Shown here: one piece after another, positions 1-7,880 of the stretch | Layout of the letters: every line of letters starts with the position of its first letter | How positions within the stretch are numbered: position 1 is the stretch's first letter | From: a virus | IMG/VR virus record: IMGVR_UViG_3300046648_000324 | Coordinates: 1-64,000 of that record | DNA length: 64,000 bases | Strand: one strand, 5' to 3' | The notes under the pieces: generated by a model | Database searches by the model: none | What the model saw: the letters and a program-made list of their open reading frames with translations, nothing else | What the model was told of the DNA's origin: nothing | Made by a program: the position numbers and the translations under genes

Positions 1-124
1 ACGGCACGCAGCCCCCGGGGGGCGGGGGTCCGAAGAGACTCCTTATCGGCCCAGAGCGCAGCGAATCCGAAGTGGGGGTGGCCGCAGTCGCCGGGGTGAG
101 GAGGGACCCAGACGAGCGTGGCTG

Positions 125-245
125 AGCGTTTTTCAGAAAATTATTTTTCGGGGGAAACCACGTCCCAGCGTTTTCCAGAAAATTGGTTCCGGGAGAAAAT
201 GGGCTAGGAAAAAATTTTCAAAAAATTTCGGGAAGAATTTTTTCA
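125..245. repeat. AT-rich imperfect direct repeats
   Basis: Two copies of about 33 bases (125-157 and 167-198, 42 bases apart) share AGCGTTTT, CAGAAAATT and a C-GGG-GAAA tail; a third, weaker copy spans about 209-245. The stretch is very AT-rich against a GC-rich background and lies just before the late promoter and terminase genes, so an origin, packaging-site or protein-binding role is possible. Bases 1-124 hold nothing I can recognise. Confidence 0.5.
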
Positions 246-250
246 GCCAC

Positions 251-280
251 TTGACTTCGCGCAACCGCGCGCGCGATACT
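251..280 (+). promoter_or_regulatory. Sigma70-like promoter for the late operon
   Basis: TTGACT (251-256) and GATACT (275-280) are separated by 18 bases, about 95 bases before the first rightward gene. The -35 box matches consensus at 5/6 positions and the -10 at 4/6. It is the best host-type promoter seen upstream of the rightward genes. Confidence 0.5.
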
Positions 281-375
281 GGGCGCGCCTGGCGTAGCCC
301 TCCAACCGTCACCTCCGGTCGCCCCGGTTCTCCTGTGATGTAGCCGCGCCAGGCACCCCATCCCAAGGAGCACCC

Positions 376-594
376 ATGACCACCCAATCCTTCCCCCGCT
401 TCGAGCTCGACCTCGACAAAATCAACGCCTTGCCTGCATTCGACCCGGCCGACCACCTGGAGAGCGAGGAAATGATCGCCATCTTCCTGGCCGAGTTCGC
501 GAACAGCCCGGCCAACGAACAGGCGGCGGCGCAAGAGATCGCGGCGCGCGCCCGCGCCCGGCTCAATGACGACCAGGCCACCGAGCAACCATGA
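376..594 (+). CDS. Small acidic protein resembling an antidote N-terminus
   Basis: 72 residues starting after an AAGGAG ribosome site. Residues 22-62 (FDPADHLESEEMIAIFLAEF then AAQEIAARARAR) resemble the N-terminal region of HI1420-type addiction-module antidotes (FDPAEYLxxxEdIaaYLe...IARARG), but the protein stops before the helix-turn-helix those proteins carry. Its stop overlaps the next start (ATGA). Function unknown; the resemblance is by eye only. Confidence 0.7.
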   Translation: MTTQSFPRFELDLDKINALPAFDPADHLESEEMIAIFLAEFANSPANEQAAAQEIAARARARLNDDQATEQP

Positions 595-974
595 GCACCT
601 GCACCAAAGACGGCGGCCACTGCGGCGTCGGCGGCTACTGCGCCGATTGCCCGGCAGGCACGGCGGCCGACACCCCGCAGACCCTGACCGAACTCCACTG
701 GCACGAAGCGCTGCACACCGCCCACATCGTCGAGGAGCTGTTCGACACCCACCTGTGGGGCCATCCAGCGATCCAGCAGACCCCGGCCGTGCGCGAGCAG
801 GCGCGCGCGATCTCGATCGCGCTGTCCGAGCTGTACCAGGCGATCGGCGCCGCGCACCCCGCGATGCAGCCTACGACATGGACCGAGCCGATGCTGGACC
901 AGGTCGAGCGCGAAGCCGAGCAGATGGCAAGCAAGATCATCCCGCCGCGCATGGCCGGGGGCGACCCGGCATGA
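591..974 (+). CDS. Cys-rich small protein, copy 1
   Basis: 127 residues, translationally coupled to the preceding gene. The N-terminus holds a compact cysteine cluster (CTKDGGHCGVGGYCADCPA, four Cys) that could bind a metal; the rest is helical and acidic (HWHEALHTAHIVEELFDTHLW...). The following gene begins with a near copy of the same cluster. No family recognised. Confidence 0.7.
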   Translation: MSTCTKDGGHCGVGGYCADCPAGTAADTPQTLTELHWHEALHTAHIVEELFDTHLWGHPAIQQTPAVREQARAISIALSELYQAIGAAHPAMQPTTWTEPMLDQVEREAEQMASKIIPPRMAGGDPA

Positions 975-1186
975 GCGTGTGCACCGAAGACGGCGGCCAG
1001 TGCGGCGGCACCGGCGGCTACTGCGCCGACTGCCCGGCGCTCACCCAGCAAGCCGCGCCCGCAGCGGCGCTCGGGCATGAAGGTGTGATACGCGGCTTCC
1101 GATGCGTCATGCCACGCGCTCGAGCCTGCTTCGTCGTGGAACTGCACTTGGTAGATAGGCTGGGTAGCTGCTCCCAGGGCGACTAA
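971..1186 (+). CDS. Cys-rich small protein, copy 2, probably chimeric
   Basis: 71 residues starting at the ATGA junction. The first 23 residues (CTEDGGQCGGTGGYCADCPA) duplicate the N-terminus of the preceding protein. After that the frame looks unnatural, while the opposite strand over about 1,065-1,165 reads like real protein (PIYQVQFHDEAG...WHDASEAAYHTFMPERR). The gene therefore looks like a duplicated N-terminus joined to an inverted fragment of another gene, and may be decayed. Confidence 0.4.
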   Translation: MSVCTEDGGQCGGTGGYCADCPALTQQAAPAAALGHEGVIRGFRCVMPRARACFVVELHLVDRLGSCSQGD

Positions 1187-1240
1187 GCCCCCACCCGCGC
1201 ACTGTGCGGGATGCCCGAACGGTGATAGACTCGGCAGCAA

Positions 1241-1251
1241 TCTAACTTAGA
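1241..1251 (+). promoter_or_regulatory. TCTA-N3-TAGATCG palindrome before terS
   Basis: TCTAACTTAGA followed by TCG, 11 bases before the terS start. It contains TAACTT, which fits the TAnnnT core of a -10 box. No clear Shine-Dalgarno lies between the site and the ATG. One of about eight such sites in the window. Confidence 0.45.
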
Positions 1252-1262
1252 TCGTTGACCGA

Positions 1263-1907
1263 ATGACGGCACGGATCGACCCCGCCAAGCGCAAGCGCGC
1301 GCCCCAGGACGACATGAGCGTCAAGCCGCGCCGGCGCAACCCGGCCACCCAGGCCAAGGCGCTGGCCGCGCTCAAGGCCAAGGGCACCCCGAAATCCGGC
1401 GGCAACGTCGCCGTGCTGGCCCAACAGAACCCGGACCGCCCGCTGACCGACAAGCAGAAGCAGTTCGTCAAGGAGTGGGCGGCCGGCGAGTCGATCCTGT
1501 CGGCCAGCCTGCGCGCCGGCTACGCCGACAACGGCACCATGGGCTACCGGCTGTCCAAGGACCCGGCGATCCTGAAGGTCTACCACCGCGAAAAAGCGCT
1601 GTACGAACAGGCCTCGCAGATGACGCGCCAGAAGGTGATGGACGGCTTCCTGGAGGCGGCCGACATGGCGCGGGTCCAGGCCGACCCGGTGGCGCTGACC
1701 GGCGCCTGGCGCGAGGTGGGCAAGATGTGCGGCTACTACGAGCCGATCAAGCGCACGCTCGACATCAACCTGTCCGGCAGCGTCACCATGAAGAAGCTGG
1801 AAGCGCTGGACGACGCCGCGCTCTTGCGCCTGATCAAGGGCGGCGAAGGCGACGTGCTCGATGTCGCCTTCAACGAGATCGACGACGACGAGGGGGAGGA
1901 CGCATGA
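1263..1907 (+). CDS. terS: Terminase small subunit
   Basis: 214 residues. Recognises viral DNA and loads it onto the large terminase subunit. After a basic, disordered N-terminus (residues 1-55), LTDKQKQFVKEWAAGES...ASLRAGY (about 60-85) is the helix-turn-helix signature of Terminase_2-type small subunits; the middle is helical and the tail very acidic (FNEIDDDEGEDA). It sits directly before TerL, as expected. No good ribosome site precedes the ATG. Its stop overlaps the start of a tiny membrane peptide. Confidence 0.85.
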   Translation: MTARIDPAKRKRAPQDDMSVKPRRRNPATQAKALAALKAKGTPKSGGNVAVLAQQNPDRPLTDKQKQFVKEWAAGESILSASLRAGYADNGTMGYRLSKDPAILKVYHREKALYEQASQMTRQKVMDGFLEAADMARVQADPVALTGAWREVGKMCGYYEPIKRTLDINLSGSVTMKKLEALDDAALLRLIKGGEGDVLDVAFNEIDDDEGEDA

Positions 1908-1975
1908 GCACCATGCTGGCCGTGATCGCGATGGCGGTGATCATCATCCTGGTACTGGAGCAGTTCGATGACTGA
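1904..1975 (+). CDS. 23-residue single-TM peptide between terS and terL
   Basis: The frame reads MSTMLAVIAMAVIIIL then VLEQFDD: one hydrophobic helix with an acidic end. The start forms ATGA with the terS stop, and the stop overlaps the first 8 bases of terL, so all three cistrons are coupled. Such overlap on both sides argues for real translation, although proof needs expression data. No known family. Confidence 0.5.
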   Translation: MSTMLAVIAMAVIIILVLEQFDD

Positions 1976-3527
1976 GGCCGCCTCCGCCGCGCGCCGCGAG
2001 ATGGCGTCGCGCATCCTGGCGCGCCGGAAGCTGCTGCCGTTCATCGAGCGCATGAACCCCAAATACACGGCCGGCTGGGTGCACCAGGACATCTGCCGCC
2101 GCCTCGAGCGCTTTTCCGACGCCGCCGCCGCCGGCCTGTCGCCGCGCCTGATGCTGCTGATGCCGCCGCGCGCCGGCAAGAGCGAGATCGCCAGCAAGAC
2201 CTTTCCGGCCTGGCACCTGGGGCGCCATCCGGACCACGAGATCATCGCCTGCTCCTACAACGTCGGCCTGGCGATGGACTTTTCCAAGAAGATCAAGGCG
2301 CTGCTCGAGGACCCCGCGTTCCAGAGCGTGTTCGACATCCGGCTCGACCCCGACAACAAGTCGAGCGAGAGCTGGGGCCTGCTGCGGCAACCAGGTTCCT
2401 ACGTGGCGGCCGGCGTCGGCGGCGGCATCAACGGCAAGGGAGCTCATCTACTACTCATCGACGATCCGCTGAAGAACGCCGAGGAGGCCGACTCGGCCAC
2501 CACGAGGGAAGCGATCTGGAACTGGTACGGCTCGACCGCCTACACCCGGCTGGCCCCGGGCGGCGGCGTGTTGATCATCCAGACCTGGTGGCACGACGAC
2601 GACCTGGCCGGGCGCTTGCAGCTGGAGATGGCCAACGCCCCGTTCGACGACCCCGACGTCGACCGCTTCGAGATCGTCAAGTACCCGGCCATCGCCGAAC
2701 ACGACGAATACCTGGACCACGCCACCGACGCCATCGTCTACGACACCGCGCCGGAACAGGGCCGCCTGCTGCGCAAGAAGGGCGAGGCGCTGCACCCGGC
2801 GCGGTTCGACATCAAGAAGCTGCTCGGCATCAAGCGCACGATCCCGGCGCGGTTCTGGTCGGCGCTGTACCAGCAGAACCCGACCCCGGACGACGGCGCC
2901 TACTTCACGCGCGACCAGTTCCGGCGCGCCGCGCTGCCGCAGCGCCGCCACTGCCGGGTGTACATCGCCTGGGACTTCGCGATCTCGGAAAAGGCCCACA
3001 ACGACTACACGGTCGGCTCGGTCGCGCTGCAGGACCCGGACGACGTGCTGCACGTGGCCGAGGTGTTGCGCTTCAAATCCGGCGACGCGTTCTTCATCGT
3101 CGAGTCTATTTTAGATCTAGCGAAGAGGTGGTATCATCCGAGCTTACTGCTGGGCTTCGAGGATGGCCAGATCTACCGGGCGATCGAGGCATTGCTCAAA
3201 AAACGCATGCGCGAACTGAAATTCTACCCGTCGATCCAGGTGCTGCGCCCGATCACCGACAAGATGGCGCGCGCGCGTGCACTGCAGGGCCGCATGCAGC
3301 AGGGCAAGGTGTCGTTCGCGCAGGACGCCGACTGGGTCGACACGGTCAAGAACGAGATGCTGCGCTTCCCGGCTGGCGTGCACGACGACTGCGTCGACAG
3401 CCTGGCCTGGATGGCGCAGCTGGCGGTCGGCGCCGAGCCGCCGCGGCTGCCGGCCGCGGCCGGCCAGAAGAGCTGGAAAGACAAGCTGCACGGCAGCGCC
3501 GGCAACGCATCGCACATGGCGGCCTAG
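1968..3527 (+). CDS. terL: Terminase large subunit
   Basis: 519 residues; ATP-driven DNA packaging motor and headful/cos nuclease. Walker A PPRAGKS (66-72), Walker B LLLIDD (161-166) and a QTWWHDDD coupling motif (205-212) define the ATPase. The RNase H-like nuclease shows WDFAISEKAHNDYT (335-348), GFEDG (396-400) and HDDCVDSLAW (472-481). A GGAG lies 8 bases before the start. Odd: codons for residues 379-395 are suddenly AT-rich (att, tta, cta, agg, tat, cat), where a TCTA-N3-TAGA site is embedded. Confidence 0.95.
   Translation: MTEAASAARREMASRILARRKLLPFIERMNPKYTAGWVHQDICRRLERFSDAAAAGLSPRLMLLMPPRAGKSEIASKTFPAWHLGRHPDHEIIACSYNVGLAMDFSKKIKALLEDPAFQSVFDIRLDPDNKSSESWGLLRQPGSYVAAGVGGGINGKGAHLLLIDDPLKNAEEADSATTREAIWNWYGSTAYTRLAPGGGVLIIQTWWHDDDLAGRLQLEMANAPFDDPDVDRFEIVKYPAIAEHDEYLDHATDAIVYDTAPEQGRLLRKKGEALHPARFDIKKLLGIKRTIPARFWSALYQQNPTPDDGAYFTRDQFRRAALPQRRHCRVYIAWDFAISEKAHNDYTVGSVALQDPDDVLHVAEVLRFKSGDAFFIVESILDLAKRWYHPSLLLGFEDGQIYRAIEALLKKRMRELKFYPSIQVLRPITDKMARARALQGRMQQGKVSFAQDADWVDTVKNEMLRFPAGVHDDCVDSLAWMAQLAVGAEPPRLPAAAGQKSWKDKLHGSAGNASHMAA
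3105..3115 (+). promoter_or_regulatory. TCTA-N3-TAGA palindrome inside terL
   Basis: TCTATTTTAGA within the terL reading frame, followed by TCTAGCGAAG. Surrounding codons are AT-rich and rare for this genome, suggesting the DNA sequence itself is under selection. It would lie upstream of the portal gene if used as a promoter or operator. Confidence 0.4.
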
Positions 3528-3542
3528 CCGCGAGGAGAACCC

Positions 3543-3827
3543 ATGATTTCCGACGCCTACGGCCCGCCGCCTGGCTGCACCTGCCAGGACTCCCTGTTCA
3601 CCAGCAGCGAGCGCTGCCCGTACCACGGCAAGCTGCCCGGCGCCAAGCCGCTGGGCCCCGACCGGCCCAAGGGTCTCGACCGCAGCCTCGAGATGAAGCT
3701 CGAGATGGCGAAGCTGGCCGCGCTGGCCCCGGCCGAGAACGCCGACTACGCGCGCGGGCGCGCGGCCGGTTTCCGCGAGGGGCTGGAGCTGGCCCTGAAG
3801 TTCATGATGGCACTGGGAGCCCGCTAA
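3543..3827 (+). CDS. Conserved small late protein with CxC...CPYH motif
   Basis: 94 residues after a GAGGAGAA ribosome site. The N-terminus GCTCQDSLFTSSERCPYHG could coordinate a metal through CxC and CxxH; the C-terminal half is helical (LEMKLEMAKLAAL...GFREGLELALKFMM). The stop TAA overlaps the portal start. Its place between TerL and portal suggests a packaging or head role. Not recognised. Confidence 0.75.
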   Translation: MISDAYGPPPGCTCQDSLFTSSERCPYHGKLPGAKPLGPDRPKGLDRSLEMKLEMAKLAALAPAENADYARGRAAGFREGLELALKFMMALGAR

Positions 3828-5962
3828 TGCCGGTCAACGACGCCCTGGCCAGCCCGATCTGGTACCGTTACCAGTTCGTCCGCGACAACGGTCACAACCG
3901 CTACGTCGACAAGGCCAACATCTGCGAGGCGTTCTTCCAGGGCGACCAGTGGAGCCCGACCGACCTGGCGCGGCTGCGCGCGGCGCGGCGCCCGGCGCTG
4001 ACCATTAACAAGATCATCTCGACCATCGGCAACGTCATGGGCGAGCAGATCTACAACCGCAGCGAGATCGCGTTCCGCCCCAAGTCGGGCGCCGACCCGG
4101 CCACCGCCGACATCCTGACCAAGGTGTTCAAGCAGATCTCGGACAACAACCAGCTCGACTGGAAGCGCTCGGACATGTTCGCCGACGGCGTGATCACCTC
4201 GCGCGGCTTCCTCGACATCCGGATGGAGTTCGACCCGGCCATGCGCGGCGAGGTCCGGATCGAGAACATCAACCCCAAGAACGTCATCATCGACAACGAC
4301 GCCGAGGAGCACGACCCCGACTCGTGGTCGGAGGTGTTCCTGACCAAGTGGCTGACCGCCGACGACATCGCCGTGCTCTACAGCAAGGAGGACGCCGAGC
4401 TGCTCAGGAACCGCGAGGCCAGCTACTTCCCGTACGGGTTCGACTCGCTCGACACCCAGCGCGACCGCTTCGGGCTGCCGTTCAACGGGTCGACCGGCTC
4501 GGTCCCGACCCACGACATGAGCCCGGTCGAGCGCAGCGTGCGCGTGATCGAACGCCAGCACCGCGTGCTCGACCGCCAGCTGCAGTTCATCGACCCCCGC
4601 ACGGGTGCCCACCGCCCCGTGCCGGACGGCTGGGACCGCAACCGGATCGCGCTGGTGCGCGAGACCTTCGGCTACGAGGTGCTGCCGCGCCTGGTGCGCC
4701 GGATCCGCTGGACCGTGATCGCCGACAATGTCGTGCTGCACGACGACTGGTCACCCTACACCCACTTCACGGTGGTGCCGTATTTCCCGTATTTCCGGCG
4801 CGGCAGCACGGTCGGCCTGGTCGAGAACCTGGTCGGGCCGCAGGAACTGCTGAACAAGGTGTCGAGCCAGGAGCTGCACGCGGTCAACAGCTCGGCCAAC
4901 GGCGGCTACAAGGTCAAGAGCGGCGCGCTGGCCACGATGTCGATCGAGGAGCTCGAGCAGCGCGGGGCCGAGACCGGCCTGGTGATCGAGCTGACCGGCG
5001 CCCTCGACGAGATCGAGAAGCTGCAGCCAAACGCCACCCCGCAGGGCCTGGACCGGATCAGCTACAAGGCCGAGGAGCACATCAAGACCATCTCGGGCGT
5101 GTCCGACAGCCAGCAGGGCATGGACCGCGAGGACGTCGCCGCCAAGGCGATCCAGGCCAAGCGCCAGGCCGCCGCCACCAACCTGGCCAAGCCGCTCGAT
5201 TCCCTGGTGCGCACCGACTTCCTGATCGCCAGGAACGTGCTGGACCTGGTGCAGACCTTTTACACAGAGCAACAAGTCTTGACCATCACCCACGACAAGG
5301 ATGGCGGCGGCACCGAGGACATCACCATCAACCAGATGACCCCGGAAGGCTACGTGCTCAACGACCTGACCCTGGGCTGCTACGACGTCACCATCAGCTC
5401 GGTGCCGCAGCGCGAGACGCTCGAGGATTCGCAGTTCGAGCAGGCGGTGGCGATGAAGAAGGACCTGGGCATGGATATCCCGGACGCGTTCATCATCAAC
5501 GCCTCGCGCCTGCTCAACAAGAACGACCTGATCAAGCAGATGGCGGCGCGCACCGACTCGCCCGAAGCCAAGGCGGCCCAGGCGCTGGCGCAGCGCGGCC
5601 AGGAGGCCGAAGTGGGCAAGACCGAGGCCGAAATGGCCCAGAAACAGGCCGACGCCGGCCTGAAACGGGCAAAAACCGTCGAAACCGGGGTCGCCGCGCA
5701 AAAAGACGCCGCCACCCCGCCCGACACGCCCGAGCAGGAGACCGAAGCCGAGCGGATGAAGATCGCCAGCGAAATGGAGCTCGAACAGCGCAAATTCGAG
5801 TTCGAGAAGCAGCTGAAACTGCAGGAATTCGAGCTCAAACGCCAGGAAATGCAGGAAAAACAGGAGCTGGCGCGCCAGGCCCAGGCCGAGAAGGCCGTCA
5901 ACGACCGCATCATCGCCAACAAGCCGCAGCCCGCGGCCCCATCAGGAGCGTCCCGCCCATGA
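3827..5962 (+). CDS. Portal protein, P22-like
   Basis: 711 residues, close to the about 725 of the P22 portal. Forms the dodecameric channel at one capsid vertex that binds terminase and tail. Family features include the N-terminal RYQFVRDNGHNRYVDKANIC...FFQGDQW region, LTINKIISTIGNVMGEQ, PKNVIIDNDAEEHDPDSW and the FPYFRRG...GLVENL segment. Residues after about 590 form a long charged helix (EMELEQRKFEFEKQLKLQEF...) like the P22 barrel. GGGAG precedes the ATG. The ATG overlaps the upstream stop. Confidence 0.9.
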   Translation: MPVNDALASPIWYRYQFVRDNGHNRYVDKANICEAFFQGDQWSPTDLARLRAARRPALTINKIISTIGNVMGEQIYNRSEIAFRPKSGADPATADILTKVFKQISDNNQLDWKRSDMFADGVITSRGFLDIRMEFDPAMRGEVRIENINPKNVIIDNDAEEHDPDSWSEVFLTKWLTADDIAVLYSKEDAELLRNREASYFPYGFDSLDTQRDRFGLPFNGSTGSVPTHDMSPVERSVRVIERQHRVLDRQLQFIDPRTGAHRPVPDGWDRNRIALVRETFGYEVLPRLVRRIRWTVIADNVVLHDDWSPYTHFTVVPYFPYFRRGSTVGLVENLVGPQELLNKVSSQELHAVNSSANGGYKVKSGALATMSIEELEQRGAETGLVIELTGALDEIEKLQPNATPQGLDRISYKAEEHIKTISGVSDSQQGMDREDVAAKAIQAKRQAAATNLAKPLDSLVRTDFLIARNVLDLVQTFYTEQQVLTITHDKDGGGTEDITINQMTPEGYVLNDLTLGCYDVTISSVPQRETLEDSQFEQAVAMKKDLGMDIPDAFIINASRLLNKNDLIKQMAARTDSPEAKAAQALAQRGQEAEVGKTEAEMAQKQADAGLKRAKTVETGVAAQKDAATPPDTPEQETEAERMKIASEMELEQRKFEFEKQLKLQEFELKRQEMQEKQELARQAQAEKAVNDRIIANKPQPAAPSGASRP

Positions 5963-6027
5963 GCAAAATGCCCGCCAAACCACCGAAACCGAGCCCGAAA
6001 CCGATGCCGCCCGGCCGCAAGTGCTGA
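5959..6027 (+). CDS. 22-residue Pro/Lys-rich peptide
   Basis: Encodes MSKMPAKPPKPSPKPMPPGR plus KC, starting at the ATGA overlap with the portal stop and preceded by AGGAG. Basic and proline-rich; no fold expected. It may be a real micro-protein or only a coupling device for the next gene. Confidence 0.4.
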   Translation: MSKMPAKPPKPSPKPMPPGRKC

Positions 6028-6068
6028 CAGCACGGCCATTCCCCTCAACCCACCGTTTGGAGAACGAC

Positions 6069-6251
6069 ATGACTACCCGAGTGATCATCCTGTGCCCTGA
6101 AAACAACCACCTGGACGTCGAGGTCAAGGTCCTCAACGCCCATGGCGTGGGCGCCGTGCACCACCTGACCCACGGCCAGAGCAAAGAGCTGATCGTGTAT
6201 GACCAACAGCGCCTGGAAGTGGCCGAAACGGCGCGCAAGGTGGCCCCATGA
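6069..6251 (+). CDS. Small conserved late protein
   Basis: 60 residues (MTTRVIILCPENNHLDVEVK...). I chose the ATG at 6,069 because TTTGGAGA lies 6-12 bases upstream; an earlier in-frame start at 6,021 lacks a site and overlaps the preceding peptide. Predicted compact alpha/beta protein of unknown function. ATGA overlap with the next gene. Confidence 0.75.
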   Translation: MTTRVIILCPENNHLDVEVKVLNAHGVGAVHHLTHGQSKELIVYDQQRLEVAETARKVAP

Positions 6252-7198
6252 GCGGCGAGGGCGAGGTCGTCGAGGACCGCGGCGACACCCTGGCCGACGG
6301 CGCCCCGGCGCTGGTCGACGCGCCGCTGGCCGACCCGCTGGCCGACGACAAGGACGAACCCAAGGACGAGCCCAAGGGCGACGACGACGAGGACGACGCC
6401 GACGGCGACGCCAAGGAAGACCCCAAGTCCAGGAAAAAGGACAGCCGGATCCCGCTGGCGCGCCACAAGGAAATGCTGGACAAGGCGCGCGGCGAGCGCG
6501 AGGCCCTGGCCGCCGAGAACGCGCGCCTGAAGGCGGCCGCCGCCGGCCAGGCCGTCGCGGCCGACCTCGACAAGATCGAGACGCGCTTGATCGCGATGGA
6601 GACCGAGTACAGCAAGCTCTTGGCCGACGGCGAGATCGACAAGGCGACCGCCAAGATGGCCGAGATCCGGCGCCTGGAGCGCTCGATCGGCGAGCAGAAG
6701 GCCACCCTCCAGGCCGAACAGGCCGAGGCCCGCGCGGTCGAGCGGGTGCGCTACGACACCGTGGTCGAGCGGGTCGAGCAGGCCTACCCGGCGATGAACC
6801 CGGACCACGAGGAGTTCGACGCCGACGCCGTGGCCGAGGTGCTGGACGTCAAGGGCGCGTTCGAGGCCAAGGGCGCGACCCCGTCGGCGGCGCTGCAGCG
6901 CGCCGTCAAGTACGTGCTGGGCGCGGCCAGCGCGCGCGAAAGGACCGCGGTCGAGGTCACCCCGCGGGTCGACAAGGACGCCGCCGTCAGCGCCGCCGCC
7001 GAGCAGCGCAAGGGCGAGGCCCTCAAGCGCAACATCGCCGCCGCCAAGGCTACCCCGGCCGCGCTGGGCAAGGTCGGGGTCAACTCGGACGAGAAGGGCG
7101 GTTCGCTGACGTCGGAGACGGCGATGAAGATGAGCCAGGACGAGTTCGCCAAGCTGGACGAGAAGACGCTGGCGCGGCTGCGCGGGGACGAGCTGTGA
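6248..7198 (+). CDS. Scaffolding-like protein
   Basis: 316 residues. Residues 1-60 are extremely acidic (DDKDEPKDEPKGDDDEDDAD), followed by a long coiled coil (about 70-165, with AMETEYSKLLADGEIDKATA) and a helical C-terminus. Composition, size and position between portal and capsid match head scaffolding proteins, which assemble inside the procapsid and leave on maturation. Sequence homology to a named scaffold is not visible, so the role is inferred. Confidence 0.7.
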   Translation: MSGEGEVVEDRGDTLADGAPALVDAPLADPLADDKDEPKDEPKGDDDEDDADGDAKEDPKSRKKDSRIPLARHKEMLDKARGEREALAAENARLKAAAAGQAVAADLDKIETRLIAMETEYSKLLADGEIDKATAKMAEIRRLERSIGEQKATLQAEQAEARAVERVRYDTVVERVEQAYPAMNPDHEEFDADAVAEVLDVKGAFEAKGATPSAALQRAVKYVLGAASARERTAVEVTPRVDKDAAVSAAAEQRKGEALKRNIAAAKATPAALGKVGVNSDEKGGSLTSETAMKMSQDEFAKLDEKTLARLRGDEL

Positions 7199-7275
7199 TC
7201 AGCCCGTTCGCGATGTGGCTGATCCTGTTCAGCCCGCCACCACCACCACCACCACCACCGAAAGAGACCCCATGA
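7195..7275 (+). CDS. Possible 26-residue hydrophobic/polyproline peptide
   Basis: A GTG start overlapping the scaffold stop gives ISPFAMWLILF followed by a nine-proline run from a CCA trinucleotide repeat (about 7,236-7,260). The stop forms ATGA with the next gene. It is as likely to be a linker carrying the next gene's weak ribosome site as a real gene. Confidence 0.25.
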   Translation: MISPFAMWLILFSPPPPPPPPPKETP

Positions 7276-7460
7276 CCAAAGCCGTCCGCATCGAAAACGC
7301 CGACACCGCCGCCTACAAGGTGGTGGTCGAGGTCTACGAAAAATCCCACATCGAGGGCATCCCCGACACGCTGGTCACCTCCAGCGGCCTGGACTTCCCG
7401 ACCGCGATGCTCAACACCTGTATCACCAGCACCCGCTACCTGGTCGTCAGAGAAGCCTGA
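7272..7460 (+). CDS. Small late protein
   Basis: 62 residues (MTKAVRIENADTAAYKVVVE...). I chose the start at 7,272, after GAAAGAG; the longer frame from 7,215 would read through the CCA repeat. Predicted beta-rich; function unknown. Overlaps the next start as TGATG. Confidence 0.65.
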   Translation: MTKAVRIENADTAAYKVVVEVYEKSHIEGIPDTLVTSSGLDFPTAMLNTCITSTRYLVVREA

Positions 7461-7570
7461 TGTACGGCGACGACGCCTGGGGCCTGGCCGCGCTCGGCCT
7501 GGGCGTGCTGCTGGTGGTGTTCGGCGCACTGTGCCTCGGGCTCGGCTACCTGGTCGGCTGCCTGGTCTGA
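7460..7570 (+). CDS. 36-residue single-TM peptide before the capsid gene
   Basis: MYGDDAWGLAALGLGVLLVV followed by FGALCLGLGYLVGCLV: a short acidic N-terminus and one long Gly/Leu membrane helix. Start overlaps the previous stop (TGATG). Last gene of this transcription block before a 310-base gap. Confidence 0.5.
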   Translation: MYGDDAWGLAALGLGVLLVVFGALCLGLGYLVGCLV

Positions 7571-7880
7571 ACACTGGTGGAGGATACGGGGCTACGTAGT
7601 TACCCGCACGGCAAGGCTGGTGTCGCTACATGCCTAGATTGACGATTCTTTAATCCCCCGCCAGCTTTATACCAGCCAGCACCGAGCCCTGTAAAGGGGT
7701 GGCTCTACACTCTAAAATAGATCGCTTGCGCGGTCTATTTTTTTGTCTTAGAATCACTTTACGTCCGGGCACGATACGCCCGCCAGGCCCGTCCAGGGCC
7801 CCTTCGTACGATCGAACGACACTCGATTAGAGCTAGTACCCAGTCTTTTCCTTAACCGTCTACGTGCGAAGGATGCCGCC
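7571..7880 (+). other. Structured 310-base gap before the capsid gene
   Basis: No gene seen. It contains a palindromic CTACGTAG near 7,590, a long-range 7-base pairing (GGCTGGT with ACCAGCC), a hairpin at 7,684-7,705 (GAGCCCT-gtaa-AGGGGTGGCTC), the terminator at 7,714-7,744 and then about 130 bases of leader ending in AAGGA before the capsid ATG. A capsid-specific promoter probably lies here, but I find no convincing -35/-10 pair. Confidence 0.5.
7714..7744 (+). terminator. Rho-independent terminator before the capsid gene
   Basis: AAAATAGATCGC (7,714-7,725), loop TTGC and GCGGTCTATTTT (7,730-7,741) form a 12-base-pair stem with one T-G wobble, followed by more T residues. The left arm coincides with a TCTA-N3-TAGATCG site (7,711-7,721), so the same bases may serve as protein site and terminator. 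Confidence 0.75.

Noticed and set aside
133-588. Minus-strand frame over 133-588 as a gene
   Set aside because: It is the shadow of the rightward gene at 376-594 running into AT-rich repeats; no ribosome site and unnatural composition.
7571-7740. tRNA or riboswitch in the gap before the capsid gene
   Set aside because: Several pairings exist but no cloverleaf, CCA end or known aptamer pattern could be built.
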